Below are positions 25,501 through 36,156 of a stretch of DNA of 64,000 nt, piece after piece. The notes below the pieces were generated by a model. The model was not told the DNA's origin and did no database searches. It worked only from the letters and a program-made list of their open reading frames with translations. Each line of letters starts with the position of its first letter. Within the stretch, counting starts at the first letter, position 1. A program made the translations under genes and the position numbers. Where the stretch lies: assembly GCF_004337695.1 (NCBI RefSeq), contig NZ_SJXJ01000017.1, forward strand, positions 1 through 64,000. The letters run 5' to 3'. This DNA is from Tenacibaculum sp. M341 (GTDB taxonomy: Bacteria; Bacteroidota; Bacteroidia; Flavobacteriales; Flavobacteriaceae).

Positions 25501-25668
25501 TACTGCCTATATTAGTATTATAGTTTAATAAACTCAACACTATTCAATTAAAAAGAATGAGTCTAGGTTACTAAAGCACGCCGTAATTACTACGGATCCT
25601 TGATCAGCCAGTTAGTTCTAAACCTGTTTTAAAGGAGTTTATAAAACCTTACTAGTATAGGCTTTTTT
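25501..25668 (+). ncRNA. ssrS: 6S RNA
   Basis: The 223-nt gap between zapA and rny holds one long, mostly paired RNA. Its ends form a 13-bp terminal stem (GCCTATATTAGTA at 25505-25517 with TACTAGTATAGGC at 25650-25662, one G-U pair), followed by seven T residues. The interior contains further helices (for example CCGTAATTACTACGG at about 25581-25595) and an open middle, the 6S architecture that mimics an open promoter and binds RNA polymerase. zapA-ssrS linkage is well known in Proteobacteria and, as I recall, the same order occurs in flavobacteria. I identify it by shape, size and neighbourhood, not by a covariance search. Confidence 0.75.
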
Positions 25669-25698
25669 TATTTAAGAATATTTATTCAAATTATAGAT

Positions 25699-27264
25699 AT
25701 GGGAGATTTAGTAGTGCCAATTTTACTTGGCCTTGTAGGTATAGTTGTTGGTTTTGTGATCGCAAAAATGTTAGAGAAAACAAAAGCAAACAAGTTATTA
25801 AGAGAAACAGATAAGGAAGCAAAAAACATCATAAAAGAAGCCAAGGTAGAGGCTGAAGCGGTAAAAAAAGATAAAATATTACAGGCAAAAGAAAAGTTTA
25901 TTGAACTTAAAGCCGAGCATGAAAAAGTAATTTTAGGAAGAGAAAAGAAAATGTCTGATGTAGAAAAGCGCATTAGAGATAAAGAATCAAGAGTTTCTTC
26001 TGAATTAGATAAAAATAAAAAGCTAACCCAATCTTTAGAGAAAAAAGAGTCTGAATTAGACTACAAATTAGAGTTTCTTGATAAAAGAGAGTCTGAGATA
26101 GAAAAATTGCACAAACGTCATGTAGACATGTTAGAGCAAATTTCTGGTTTTTCTGCTGATGAAGCAAAAACAGAATTAGTAGCTTCATTAAAAGAAGAAG
26201 CCAAAGCAGATGCAATGAGTTTTATTCAAGAGAGTATTGAAGAAGCTAAAATGACAGCTCAGCAAGAAGCTAGAAAAGTTGTTTTAAATACAATTCAAAG
26301 AGTAGGAGTAGAGCAAGCTATTGAAAACTGTGTATCTGTATTTAATCTTGAATCTGATGACGTAAAAGGAAGAATCATTGGTAGAGAAGGTCGTAATATT
26401 AGAGCTTTAGAAGCAGCAACAGGGGTAGAAATTATTGTTGATGATACTCCAGAGGCAATTATATTATCTTGTTTTGATCCTGTTCGTAGAGAGATTGCTC
26501 GTTTAGCAATGCATAAACTAGTTACTGACGGTAGAATTCACCCAGCAAGAATTGAAGAGATTGTTAAGAAGACTGAAAAACAAATCAATCAAGAGATTAT
26601 TGAAGTAGGTAAGAGAACTGTTATTGATTTAGGAATTCATGGATTACACCCTGAATTAATTAAAACAGTTGGTAGAATGAAGTATCGTTCTTCTTACGGA
26701 CAAAATTTATTACAGCACTCAAGAGAAGTCGCTAATTTATGTGGAATAATGGCTGCTGAAATGGGATTAAACGCTAAAGCTGCTAAGAGAGCTGGTTTAT
26801 TACATGATATTGGTAAAGTACCAGATACAGAAAGCGAATTACCTCACGCATTATTAGGAATGCAATGGGCAGAGAAATATGGAGAGAAGAAAGATGTATG
26901 TAATGCTATTGGAGCTCACCATGACGAAATTGAAATGAAGAGTTTATTAGCTCCTATTGTTCAGGTGTGTGATGCTATTTCTGGAGCAAGACCAGGTGCA
27001 AGACGTCAAGTTTTAGATAGCTATATTCAAAGATTAAAAGATTTAGAAGATATTGCTTTTGGATTTAATGGTGTACAAAAAGCTTATGCGATACAAGCAG
27101 GTAGAGAATTACGTGTTATGGTAGAAAGTACTAAGGTAAATGATGAAAAAGCATCAGAATTATCGTTTAATATCTCTCAAAAGATACAAAATGATATGAC
27201 ATATCCAGGACAAGTAAAAGTTACTGTAATTAGAGAAACTAGAGCTGTAAATGTAGCGAAGTAA
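25699..27264 (+). CDS. rny: Ribonuclease Y
   Basis: 521 aa endoribonuclease that starts mRNA decay. N-terminal membrane helix ([20 protein letters not shown]), a coiled coil of about 150 residues, a KH RNA-binding domain ([20 protein letters not shown]), and an HD domain with the metal-binding pair in [12 protein letters not shown] and the later HHDEIEM. ATG at 25699 immediately precedes the membrane helix. It has its own terminator at 27287. Confidence 0.96.
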   Translation: MGDLVVPILLGLVGIVVGFVIAKMLEKTKANKLLRETDKEAKNIIKEAKVEAEAVKKDKILQAKEKFIELKAEHEKVILGREKKMSDVEKRIRDKESRVSSELDKNKKLTQSLEKKESELDYKLEFLDKRESEIEKLHKRHVDMLEQISGFSADEAKTELVASLKEEAKADAMSFIQESIEEAKMTAQQEARKVVLNTIQRVGVEQAIENCVSVFNLESDDVKGRIIGREGRNIRALEAATGVEIIVDDTPEAIILSCFDPVRREIARLAMHKLVTDGRIHPARIEEIVKKTEKQINQEIIEVGKRTVIDLGIHGLHPELIKTVGRMKYRSSYGQNLLQHSREVANLCGIMAAEMGLNAKAAKRAGLLHDIGKVPDTESELPHALLGMQWAEKYGEKKDVCNAIGAHHDEIEMKSLLAPIVQVCDAISGARPGARRQVLDSYIQRLKDLEDIAFGFNGVQKAYAIQAGRELRVMVESTKVNDEKASELSFNISQKIQNDMTYPGQVKVTVIRETRAVNVAK

Positions 27265-27286
27265 GTTTCTACTAAACAAAAACAAA

Positions 27287-27326
27287 TAAAAAATCCTGCA
27301 AATTAATATTTGCAGGATTTTTTTAT
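27287..27326. terminator. Bidirectional terminator between rny and sdaA
   Basis: 12-bp stem AAATCCTGCAAA / TTTGCAGGATTT flanked by A- and T-runs. Confidence 0.88.
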
Positions 27327-27341
27327 AGTTAGAAGTTGAAA

Positions 27342-28766
27342 TTAACAATCAGCTAGTCCTACTGTTACTGCTAATCCTCCTTCTGAAGTTTCTTTATAGT
27401 TTTTATTCATGTCTTTAGCAGTTTCCCACATGGTTTCAATAACTTTATCCAAAGGAACAACTGCTTCGTCTGGATTTGTTTCTAGAGCTAATTCTGCAGC
27501 GTTGATGGCTTTAATAGCTCCCATAGCATTACGTTCTATACAAGGTATCTGTACCAAACCACCAATAGGATCACACGTTAAACCTAAATGATGCTCCATT
27601 GCTATTTCAGAAGCTTCTAAACATTGAGAAGGAGTTCCTCCTAATAGTTCAGTTAAGGCTGCTGCAGCCATAGCAGATGATACTCCAATTTCAGCCTGAC
27701 AACCACCCATAGCAGCTGAAATCGTTGCGTTTTTCTTAAAAATACTACCAATCTCCCCAGCAACTAATAAAAATCGTCTAACATGATCTATTGTTGCCTC
27801 ATGGTTTTCAATAACCATGTAATACATTAAAACAGCAGGAATAACTCCAGCACTACCATTAGTTGGTGCTGTAACTACACGACCTAAAGAAGCATTGACT
27901 TCATTTACAGATAAAGCAAGACAACTTACCCATTTTAATATTTCTCTAAACTTTACTTCAGTTTTTCTAATACCAGCTAGCCATTCTTCTTTGTTACTGT
28001 ATATGGTGTCTTTAATTAATTTTTCATGTGTAGCAAAAGCTCTACGTTTTACATTTAAACCGCCAGGTAATATCCCCTCAGTATGACAGCCAATATACAT
28101 GCATTCTAACATGGTATTCCAAACGCCATCTAACTTCGAGTATATTTCTTCTTTACTTCTTATAACCGATTCATTTTCAAATACAATTTCTGAAATTGTT
28201 TTATTAAATTTTTTACAATAACTATCAAGTTCAGCAGCTTTGGTAATTGGATAAGGAAAAGAAACATCTTCTTTTTCAAGAGTTTCTATTTTAGCATCCT
28301 CTTGCATAACAAATCCTCCTCCAATAGAGTAAAAAGTTTCAGATGAGATTTCTGTATTTTCATTATCAAAACCTCTAAAAGTGAGACCATTTGCATGAAA
28401 AGGTAAAAATTCTCTGTTAAATACTACATTTCCTATAGTAAAATTTAGCTGCTTTTCACCGTTAAATAAAAGTGAATTGGTGTTTTTTATTTTTTCAATA
28501 ATGATATTAATATCATCTATAGGTATAAATTCAGGATCAGTACCACTTAATCCTAAAAGTACAGCTAAGTCTGTAGCATGACCTTTACCAGTTAGAGAAA
28601 GAGATCCGTATAAATCTACTTTTATAGTAGTTATTTGATCGAACTTAGAATTTTGCTTTAGTTTCTTTATCCATTGCTGTGCTGCTCTCCAGGGACCCAG
28701 TGTGTGTGAGCTAGATGGACCCACACCAATCTTCAGCATATCGAAAACACTAATAAATTGAGACAT
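27342..28766 (-). CDS. sdaA: L-serine ammonia-lyase, iron-sulfur type
   Basis: 474 aa single-chain enzyme (alpha and beta domains fused) that deaminates serine to pyruvate. The N-terminal beta domain starts FDMLKIGVGPSSSHTLGPW. The 4Fe-4S cysteines fall in the C-terminal half: GGCQAEIGVSSAM, LTCDPIGGLVQIPC. It stands alone, with terminators on both sides. Confidence 0.94.
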   Translation of the reverse strand: MSQFISVFDMLKIGVGPSSSHTLGPWRAAQQWIKKLKQNSKFDQITTIKVDLYGSLSLTGKGHATDLAVLLGLSGTDPEFIPIDDINIIIEKIKNTNSLLFNGEKQLNFTIGNVVFNREFLPFHANGLTFRGFDNENTEISSETFYSIGGGFVMQEDAKIETLEKEDVSFPYPITKAAELDSYCKKFNKTISEIVFENESVIRSKEEIYSKLDGVWNTMLECMYIGCHTEGILPGGLNVKRRAFATHEKLIKDTIYSNKEEWLAGIRKTEVKFREILKWVSCLALSVNEVNASLGRVVTAPTNGSAGVIPAVLMYYMVIENHEATIDHVRRFLLVAGEIGSIFKKNATISAAMGGCQAEIGVSSAMAAAALTELLGGTPSQCLEASEIAMEHHLGLTCDPIGGLVQIPCIERNAMGAIKAINAAELALETNPDEAVVPLDKVIETMWETAKDMNKNYKETSEGGLAVTVGLADC

Positions 28767-28794
28767 AAAGTTTGTTGTTTGTTATTGCAAAAAT

Positions 28795-28828
28795 AGAAAA
28801 ACCTGTATTTAAAAAATACAGGTTTTTC
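28795..28828 (-). terminator. Terminator between the YceI gene and sdaA
   Basis: Stem AAAACCTGTATTT / AAATACAGGTTTT with flanking A and T runs; it ends the rsfS-to-YceI transcript. Confidence 0.85.
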
Positions 28829-28848
28829 TATTTTATTTAAAAAAAAGG

Positions 28849-29484
28849 CTATTTAAATGTAGAAATCACATTTATAGCTACTTCATTCCAAGTTTTTGAT
28901 ACTCCGTCAGCACCTTTGTGTAAATCTTTACAAACTACATTTAAAGAGTCAATAGCACTTTGAGCATTCCATTTATTAACATCCATAATAGTGTTCATTG
29001 TAAAAACTTTACCATCAATTGAATAAGTGAAAGGTAACTTGGTAGTTAATCCGTTCATAGTAAAATCGGCAGTACCTGTACTATCATTGTCAATCATTAA
29101 TTTTCCAGTTAGAGAAACTGTATTTTCCATAACACCAAAGAAAAATTTTCTAATTTTTAAGTTTCTTCCGTTGTCTTTAGTTTCTATACTGCTAATAGGA
29201 ATTTCAAATTCAGTACCATTGATAGCTTCTTTAACAGAATTTCCTTCGCCACCTTTTAATACATTCACTTTTTTAAATACACCTTTAACAGGTACTTTTT
29301 CTGTTGTTTTGTATGCGGTAAAGTTGATGCTATTTTCAGCTGTTTTTAATGAATATGGAGCTGTTTTTTCTACTACAGTGGTAGTAGTTTCTTCTTTTTT
29401 CTCTTCTTTCTTAGCTTCACTTTTACAAGATGTTGCTGTGATAGTTAAAAGAGCAAAACTTACATATACTAAGATTTTTTTCAT
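28849..29484 (-). CDS. YceI-family lipoprotein
   Basis: 211 aa. Lipoprotein signal MKKILVYVSFALLTITATSC, an acidic/threonine spacer (EEKKEETTTTVVEK), then a YceI-like lipocalin barrel (INFTAYKTTEKVPVKGVFKK; FTMNGLTTKLPFTY). YceI proteins bind isoprenoid or other lipid ligands in the periplasm. It is last in a same-strand series from rsfS, 7 nt after the ACBP gene. Confidence 0.88.
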   Translation of the reverse strand: MKKILVYVSFALLTITATSCKSEAKKEEKKEETTTTVVEKTAPYSLKTAENSINFTAYKTTEKVPVKGVFKKVNVLKGGEGNSVKEAINGTEFEIPISSIETKDNGRNLKIRKFFFGVMENTVSLTGKLMIDNDSTGTADFTMNGLTTKLPFTYSIDGKVFTMNTIMDVNKWNAQSAIDSLNVVCKDLHKGADGVSKTWNEVAINVISTFK

Positions 29485-29490
29485 TACGTG

Positions 29491-29751
29491 TTATTTTAAG
29501 ATTGAGTTAACGAGTTTGATATAATTTTCTTTTGCTTCGGTTTCATTCATACCTTTTAATTGAATCCAGGCATTGAACTTAAATGCATTTTTTAAATTAT
29601 CCTCTTCATTATTAAAATCAAATTGATCTCCTTTCGTTGCTTGTTTATAGTAAGCGTATAATCTCAATAAAACATCAGGAGCAAATTTCTCCTCTGTTTC
29701 TGAAACCTTTTTAACAGCGTTACTAAATTGAATGTCTAAGTCTGAATTCAT
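29491..29751 (-). CDS. Acyl-CoA-binding protein
   Basis: 86 aa, four-helix ACBP. It shows the ligand motif LLRLYAYYKQATKGDQFDFN and the KFNAWIQLKGMNETEAKENY helix with Trp and Tyr. It carries long-chain acyl-CoA in the cytoplasm. Its placement 3 nt after cdsA links it to phospholipid synthesis. ACBPs are common in flavobacteria but patchy elsewhere in bacteria. Confidence 0.92.
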   Translation of the reverse strand: MNSDLDIQFSNAVKKVSETEEKFAPDVLLRLYAYYKQATKGDQFDFNNEEDNLKNAFKFNAWIQLKGMNETEAKENYIKLVNSILK

Positions 29752-29753
29752 TT

Positions 29754-30551
29754 TTACAATAAAAAATGCAAATACAAATATACGAAGGGAGCAAGGAAAA
29801 ACAAGCTATCTAGTCGATCTAATAAACCTCCATGACCAGGCATAATTGTTCCACTATCCTTAACATTGGCTTGTCTTTTAAATTTACTTTCAACTAAATC
29901 ACCAAAAGTTCCCAGTATGGATACTATTATTGAAATAATAATCCAATTCATAAGTGTATATGATAAAGAGAATTGACTAACAATACATCCAGTAATTATA
30001 GAGAAAACTAATCCACCAATAAAACCTTCAATAGTTTTTTTAGGTGAAATACGTTCGAAAAGTTTATGTTTTCCAAAATTCTTACCAATCAGATAGGCAA
30101 AACTATCGTTAGCCCAAATAATAAGAATAATAAATATAATTACATTAGGTTGGTAAATTCCTTCTTTAAAAGGTAAATAAGTTAAAAAGAAGAAAGACAT
30201 CAAAACATACGCTGTAAGTAATATAAATCTTTGAAGTTCTCTTAGCGGTATGTAAGATTTACTATATAAGTTCAGAATCAAATAAGTTGAAACTAACAAC
30301 GATATTGCTAGCAAAACAGAAAGAATGTTTTGTGGAATTAAATTATAGTATTTTAAAGCTACTAAACCTATTGAGAATAATAAGTATACAATTGTAGCTT
30401 TTGAATTTATAATTTTGGAGAATTCCCAAATACATACACAAGCAAAAAAAGCTATTAAAAGAATATAAGTTTGCTCTGAAAAAAGAATAGCAAAAATAAA
30501 TATACCAGCATATACTAGTGCAGAAATACTACGAGTGACAAAATTATTCAT
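29754..30551 (-). CDS. cdsA: Phosphatidate cytidylyltransferase
   Basis: About 265 aa from ATG at 30551; a TTG five codons upstream is also in frame. It makes CDP-diacylglycerol from phosphatidate and CTP. It has about seven membrane helices and the family signature near the end: VKDSGTIMPGHGGLLDRLDS. The ATG lies 2 nt after the stop of the LUD-domain gene. Confidence 0.94.
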   Translation of the reverse strand: MNNFVTRSISALVYAGIFIFAILFSEQTYILLIAFFACVCIWEFSKIINSKATIVYLLFSIGLVALKYYNLIPQNILSVLLAISLLVSTYLILNLYSKSYIPLRELQRFILLTAYVLMSFFFLTYLPFKEGIYQPNVIIFIILIIWANDSFAYLIGKNFGKHKLFERISPKKTIEGFIGGLVFSIITGCIVSQFSLSYTLMNWIIISIIVSILGTFGDLVESKFKRQANVKDSGTIMPGHGGLLDRLDSLFFLAPFVYLYLHFLL

Positions 30552-30552
30552 A

Positions 30553-31140
30553 CTAGAGATCTTCAAAAAGAAGCAAATATAAATTTTTAGAATTACTATT
30601 ACCGTGACTTAAAATATCATCGACTTCAGAAATTACATATTTTTTGATAGAACAGATGTTTGTAGGAATATTACCTTTAAAGTTCATCTTAATTCCAGTC
30701 AAACCTTCTCCAATATTCTTTACTAATTGGCTAGTTGTAGCATACACAATAAAATCATCAGATAATGATGGAAGTTTATTTCCTCCAATTTGATTTGATG
30801 ATAGGAGTATTTCTCCTGAGTTAGCAATTAAATGCTCACAAGGAATAAATACAGGTATTCCAGTTTTAAATGTAGGAACTACTTTTACCTTTGTTTTTTT
30901 TAACAATGTAAGTAAATCAAAATCATTACAAACAACTTCATTCCAATTGTTTTCTACTAATATATGATTAAGATTTACTGTTACTTCATCAATTTTAGTA
31001 GAATATAGAAATTTGCCTCCTTTATTTATAAAATGATGTACAAAAGAATCGTCTAAAGATAAGTTTACAGGTTGTTTGTTAATCTGCTTATCTTTATCCG
31101 ATTCTTGAAATGATCTAAATAACTTTCTTAAAAAGTTCAT
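30553..31140 (-). CDS. LUD-domain protein (LutC/YkgG-like)
   Basis: 195 aa with the LUD alpha/beta fold (VVPTFKTGIPVFIPCEHLIA, GEILLSSNQIGGNKLPSLSD). LutC is part of L-lactate oxidase in Bacillus, but the lutA and lutB partners are absent, so this lone copy between ftsH and cdsA probably has another, unknown role. The same lone position occurs in other flavobacteria. Confidence 0.85.
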   Translation of the reverse strand: MNFLRKLFRSFQESDKDKQINKQPVNLSLDDSFVHHFINKGGKFLYSTKIDEVTVNLNHILVENNWNEVVCNDFDLLTLLKKTKVKVVPTFKTGIPVFIPCEHLIANSGEILLSSNQIGGNKLPSLSDDFIVYATTSQLVKNIGEGLTGIKMNFKGNIPTNICSIKKYVISEVDDILSHGNSNSKNLYLLLFEDL

Positions 31141-31161
31141 TAAAAAGTTACTTTATTTATT

Positions 31162-33090
<1,929 letters not shown>

Positions 33091-33118
33091 AAAAGATGTA
33101 TTATGAAAAGGTTATAAA

Positions 33119-33487
33119 TTAAGCTGGGTTTATTTGAGTGATTTTAGCATCTCCCCAAAGACTCTCTATATCGTAGTAATCACGAACATGTTTTTGAAAT
33201 ATATGAACAACAATATTCACATAATCCATTAAAACCCATTCAGAATTACCTTGCCCTTCAACATTGAAAGGTTTGTCTTTAAGTTCTTTGCTAACCACTT
33301 TGTGCACCGAGCCGGAGATAGCGTTAACTTGAGTGTTTGAATTTCCTGTGCAAATTACAAAATAATCACAAACGGTATTTTCAATTTTCCTTAAATCTAA
33401 CAATTGAATGTTCTCTCCTTTTACATCATCTATACCTTTAATAATTGCTGCAATTAGTTCGTCTGTACTTGCTTGTGTTTTTGTCAT
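33119..33487 (-). CDS. rsfS: Ribosomal silencing factor RsfS
   Basis: 122 aa. Conserved core VCDYFVICTGNSNTQVNAIS, EGQGNSEWVLMDYVNIVVHIF and the terminal YYDIESLWGDA. It binds uL14 and blocks subunit joining when nutrients are low. It is first gene of the series that runs through ftsH to the YceI gene, and divergent from birA. Confidence 0.95.
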   Translation of the reverse strand: MTKTQASTDELIAAIIKGIDDVKGENIQLLDLRKIENTVCDYFVICTGNSNTQVNAISGSVHKVVSKELKDKPFNVEGQGNSEWVLMDYVNIVVHIFQKHVRDYYDIESLWGDAKITQINPA

Positions 33488-33576
33488 TAAATGTTTTTAG
33501 TTTTTTAGCAAAGTTATTGTTTTTTTGCGAGTAATTTACGTAATATTGAAATGAGTTAAATCTCATTTACAACGAT

Positions 33577-34311
33577 ATGATATTGATCAAACTTGATGCC
33601 ACCGAATCTACGAATTCTTTTTTGAAAAATTTGTCAGTTAAATCTGAAATTAAAGACTTTACAGTTGTTACCACAAATAACCAAACATCAGGTAGGGGAC
33701 AAATGAATACAACTTGGGTTTCAGAAGTTGGGAAAAACTTGATATTTAGTGTGTTTGTGAAACATAATCAATTTAAAATAATTGATCAGCCTTACTTAAA
33801 TTTTGCGGTAAGTGTGGCTATTTATGAGGCGTTAAAATCATTTGATTTACCTAAACTGTCAGTAAAATGGCCTAACGACATTCTGTCAGAAAAAAATAAG
33901 ATTTGTGGAGTGCTTATTGAGAATAATTTAAAAGGAAGTTTTGTGTCATCATCAATAATAGGAATTGGATTAAATGTAAATCAAATTGATTTTGGAGTAG
34001 ATTTGCCAAATGCATCTTCTTTAAAGAAAATAACTAATAAAGAAATAGACTTAGATCAACTTTTGGTTGCTGTTATTAATAGTTTAAAATCAACTATTGA
34101 TTATTTAAGAAAAGGGCAATTTCAGCTATTGGAAAGAAAATATTTAGAAGTATTATTCAAAAAAAATGTTCCAAGCATGTTTAAAGATGCTCAAAACATT
34201 TTTTTCATGGGTAAAATAATTGGAGTAAATACCCAAAATGGTAAATTAAAAATTGAATTAGATGATGAAACGATTAAAGAATATGCTTTAAAAGAAGTTT
34301 CTTTTGCCTAA
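33577..34311 (+). CDS. birA: Biotin--[acetyl-CoA-carboxylase] ligase
   Basis: 244 aa with only the ligase domain: the biotinyl-AMP loop GRGQMNTTWVSEVGKNLIFS, SVKWPNDILSEKNKICGVLI, and a short C-terminal SH3-like part. It has no N-terminal helix-turn-helix, so it cannot act as the bio repressor. It attaches biotin to carboxyl-carrier proteins. Confidence 0.94.
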   Translation: MILIKLDATESTNSFLKNLSVKSEIKDFTVVTTNNQTSGRGQMNTTWVSEVGKNLIFSVFVKHNQFKIIDQPYLNFAVSVAIYEALKSFDLPKLSVKWPNDILSEKNKICGVLIENNLKGSFVSSSIIGIGLNVNQIDFGVDLPNASSLKKITNKEIDLDQLLVAVINSLKSTIDYLRKGQFQLLERKYLEVLFKKNVPSMFKDAQNIFFMGKIIGVNTQNGKLKIELDDETIKEYALKEVSFA

Positions 34312-34316
34312 GTCAA

Positions 34317-34706
34317 TTATAATTTCTGTAAATTATCGGTAAGAGTTTCAATAAATTTAGTTAATGGTTTTTTAACCATCATTGCCATCATAGGATTGAA
34401 ACTACTTTCAAATTTTAATTGTACGTTACTTTCGTTTTCCGATGCTTCTTCTATGTTTGCAGCTAAAGTAAAAGGTAATTTACTACTTGCAGCTCCTAAT
34501 GTAACATTAGAAAATTCAGTTTTTTCCTTCATAACTAATCTTATTTCAGGCATTCCTTTTAATCCAAAAACAAAAGATTCTCCTTCTACTTCAAATTTCT
34601 CAGTGTTTTCAGGCATTAATTGTCTAAAATTTTCAAGTTTAGTTAAAAATTCAAATAATTCTTTTGGTGATTTTTGTACAGTAATGTTATTTCCGTCAAT
34701 ATTCAT
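34317..34706 (-). CDS. SRPBCC (START-like) protein
   Basis: 129 aa, one helix-grip domain (ELFEFLTKLENFRQLMPENT near the start, a long C-terminal helix KPLTKFIETLTDNL). No catalytic residues are known for this group. It lies 30 nt after pyrE on the same strand, so it is co-transcribed; a link to pyrimidine synthesis is only positional. Confidence 0.8.
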   Translation of the reverse strand: MNIDGNNITVQKSPKELFEFLTKLENFRQLMPENTEKFEVEGESFVFGLKGMPEIRLVMKEKTEFSNVTLGAASSKLPFTLAANIEEASENESNVQLKFESSFNPMMAMMVKKPLTKFIETLTDNLQKL

Positions 34707-34736
34707 TGTGCTGCTAATATATTTGTTAATGATTTT

Positions 34737-35378
34737 TTATTGTTTCCAAGTGCTTGGAGATTTCCTCCAGTCCTCTAACGTATGTAATTCCTTTTCTGTT
34801 ATGTAATTGCTTTCTAAAGCTTGTTCTAAAAGAACATTGTAATTACTTAATGTAGTGAAATCTAAATTATGAGGAGCAAAAGTTTCTTCAGCAATAGTAA
34901 AACCATAAGAAAAAATGGCTACCATACCTTTTACAGTTGCGCCAGCTTCTTTTAAAGCTTTAATAGCATTTAAACTACTTTTTCCAGTACTAATTAAATC
35001 TTCAACAACAACTACATTTTGTCCGCTTTCTAAAAAACCTTCAATTTGATTTTTTCTTCCGTGTTTTTTAGGTTCAGGTCTAACATATACGAAAGGTACG
35101 CCTAATTCTTGTGCTACTAAAACACCAATAGCAATAGCTCCAGTAGCAACTCCAGCAATAACATCTGGTTTACCATGTTTTTCTTCAACCAATTTTGCTA
35201 TCTTTTCTTTTAAGAAATTTCTAACAGAAGGATAAGAAAGTGTAACTCTATTGTCGCAATAAATTGGTGATTTCCAACCTGAAGCCCAAGTAAAAGGTTC
35301 ATTTGGTTGTAATTTTATAGCTTTTATCTGTAAAAGAAGTTCGGCAGTTTTTTTTGCTGTATCTTTGTTTAAAATCAT
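34737..35378 (-). CDS. pyrE: Orotate phosphoribosyltransferase
   Basis: 213 aa. It joins orotate and PRPP to give OMP. The PRPP-binding motif is VVVVEDLISTGKS, and upstream elements are FTWASGWKSPIYCDNR and the flexible-loop region RKNQIEGFLESGQ. It starts 7 nt from the ATG of the divergent NUDIX gene, so the two 5' ends nearly touch. Confidence 0.95.
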   Translation of the reverse strand: MILNKDTAKKTAELLLQIKAIKLQPNEPFTWASGWKSPIYCDNRVTLSYPSVRNFLKEKIAKLVEEKHGKPDVIAGVATGAIAIGVLVAQELGVPFVYVRPEPKKHGRKNQIEGFLESGQNVVVVEDLISTGKSSLNAIKALKEAGATVKGMVAIFSYGFTIAEETFAPHNLDFTTLSNYNVLLEQALESNYITEKELHTLEDWRKSPSTWKQ

Positions 35379-35385
35379 ACCGCAA

Positions 35386-35988
35386 ATGTATAAAGTTTTT
35401 GTGAATGATAGACCTATAATTTTTACATCTTCTTCTAAAAAAGCAGAAGATTATAAGTTTTTGCACTCAAAAAATATTCTAATTGCTGATGTTATTGAAA
35501 AAGTAAAAGTAGGAGATTTAAGAGGAGCTTATATTTACACCCCAAATTTAAACACAGCATGGCAGCAATTTTGTCAAGATTATAACTTACTAAGTGCAGG
35601 AGGTGGGCTTGTTGTCAATAAAAAGAAAGAAATATTATTTATTTACCGCTCTAATAAATGGGATTTACCAAAAGGAAGAGCAGAAGGAAATGAAAGTATT
35701 GAAGCAGCAGCTATGAGAGAAGTAAGAGAAGAGTGTGGTGTGGATGATTTAGAAATTCAGAATTTTTTATTGAAAACCTACCATTTATTTTATGAAAAGA
35801 AACAACAACGATTAAAGGAGGTGTATTGGTTTTTAATGCATACAAATTATAAAGGTAAGCCAAGACCATTACTAAAAGAAGGAATTAAAAAAGCAGTATT
35901 TAAAAAAGAAGAAGAAATTACAGAAGCGCTACTTAATACCTATACCAATGTAAAATCTGTGATACAATCTTATAAATTGATTGAATAG
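35386..35988 (+). CDS. NUDIX hydrolase
   Basis: 200 aa from ATG at 35386 (MYKVFVNDRPIIF); a TTG seven codons upstream would overlap pyrE. The Nudix box is intact: GRAEGNESIEAAAMREVREE. The N-terminal 60 residues are an extra domain common in the flavobacterial version. The nucleotide substrate is not predictable. Confidence 0.9.
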   Translation: MYKVFVNDRPIIFTSSSKKAEDYKFLHSKNILIADVIEKVKVGDLRGAYIYTPNLNTAWQQFCQDYNLLSAGGGLVVNKKKEILFIYRSNKWDLPKGRAEGNESIEAAAMREVREECGVDDLEIQNFLLKTYHLFYEKKQQRLKEVYWFLMHTNYKGKPRPLLKEGIKKAVFKKEEEITEALLNTYTNVKSVIQSYKLIE

Positions 35989-36034
35989 TTAGACATACTA
36001 ATTAGGTAAAATTGACTTGAAATTTGTCTTAATT

Positions 36035-36049
36035 ATGACACCCTGTCAT
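36035..36049. promoter_or_regulatory. Palindrome upstream of dnaK
   Basis: ATGACA-CCC-TGTCAT, a perfect 6-bp inverted repeat about 50 bp upstream of the sigma-54-like elements; a third TGTCA half-site lies at about 36066. It may be a regulator site for heat-shock control. It is not the CIRCE sequence. Confidence 0.35.
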
Positions 36050-36090
36050 TAAATAATAGTGAAAACTGTCAAAAAAAATAAAAAATACTG

Positions 36091-36107
36091 TTGGCATAAC
36101 CTTTGAC
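36091..36107 (+). promoter_or_regulatory. Sigma-54-like promoter in front of dnaK
   Basis: TTGGCAT-N4-TTTGA, with GG and the -12 dinucleotide 10 bp apart as in TTGGCAC-N4-TTGCA, but GA replaces the usual GC. No TAnnTTTG element is seen upstream of dnaK. It could be a weak or diverged -24/-12 promoter, or chance. Confidence 0.3.
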
Positions 36108-36156
36108 TTATCCTCATCGTAAAATTGAATAAAAAAATTAAATCGATAATAAAATT

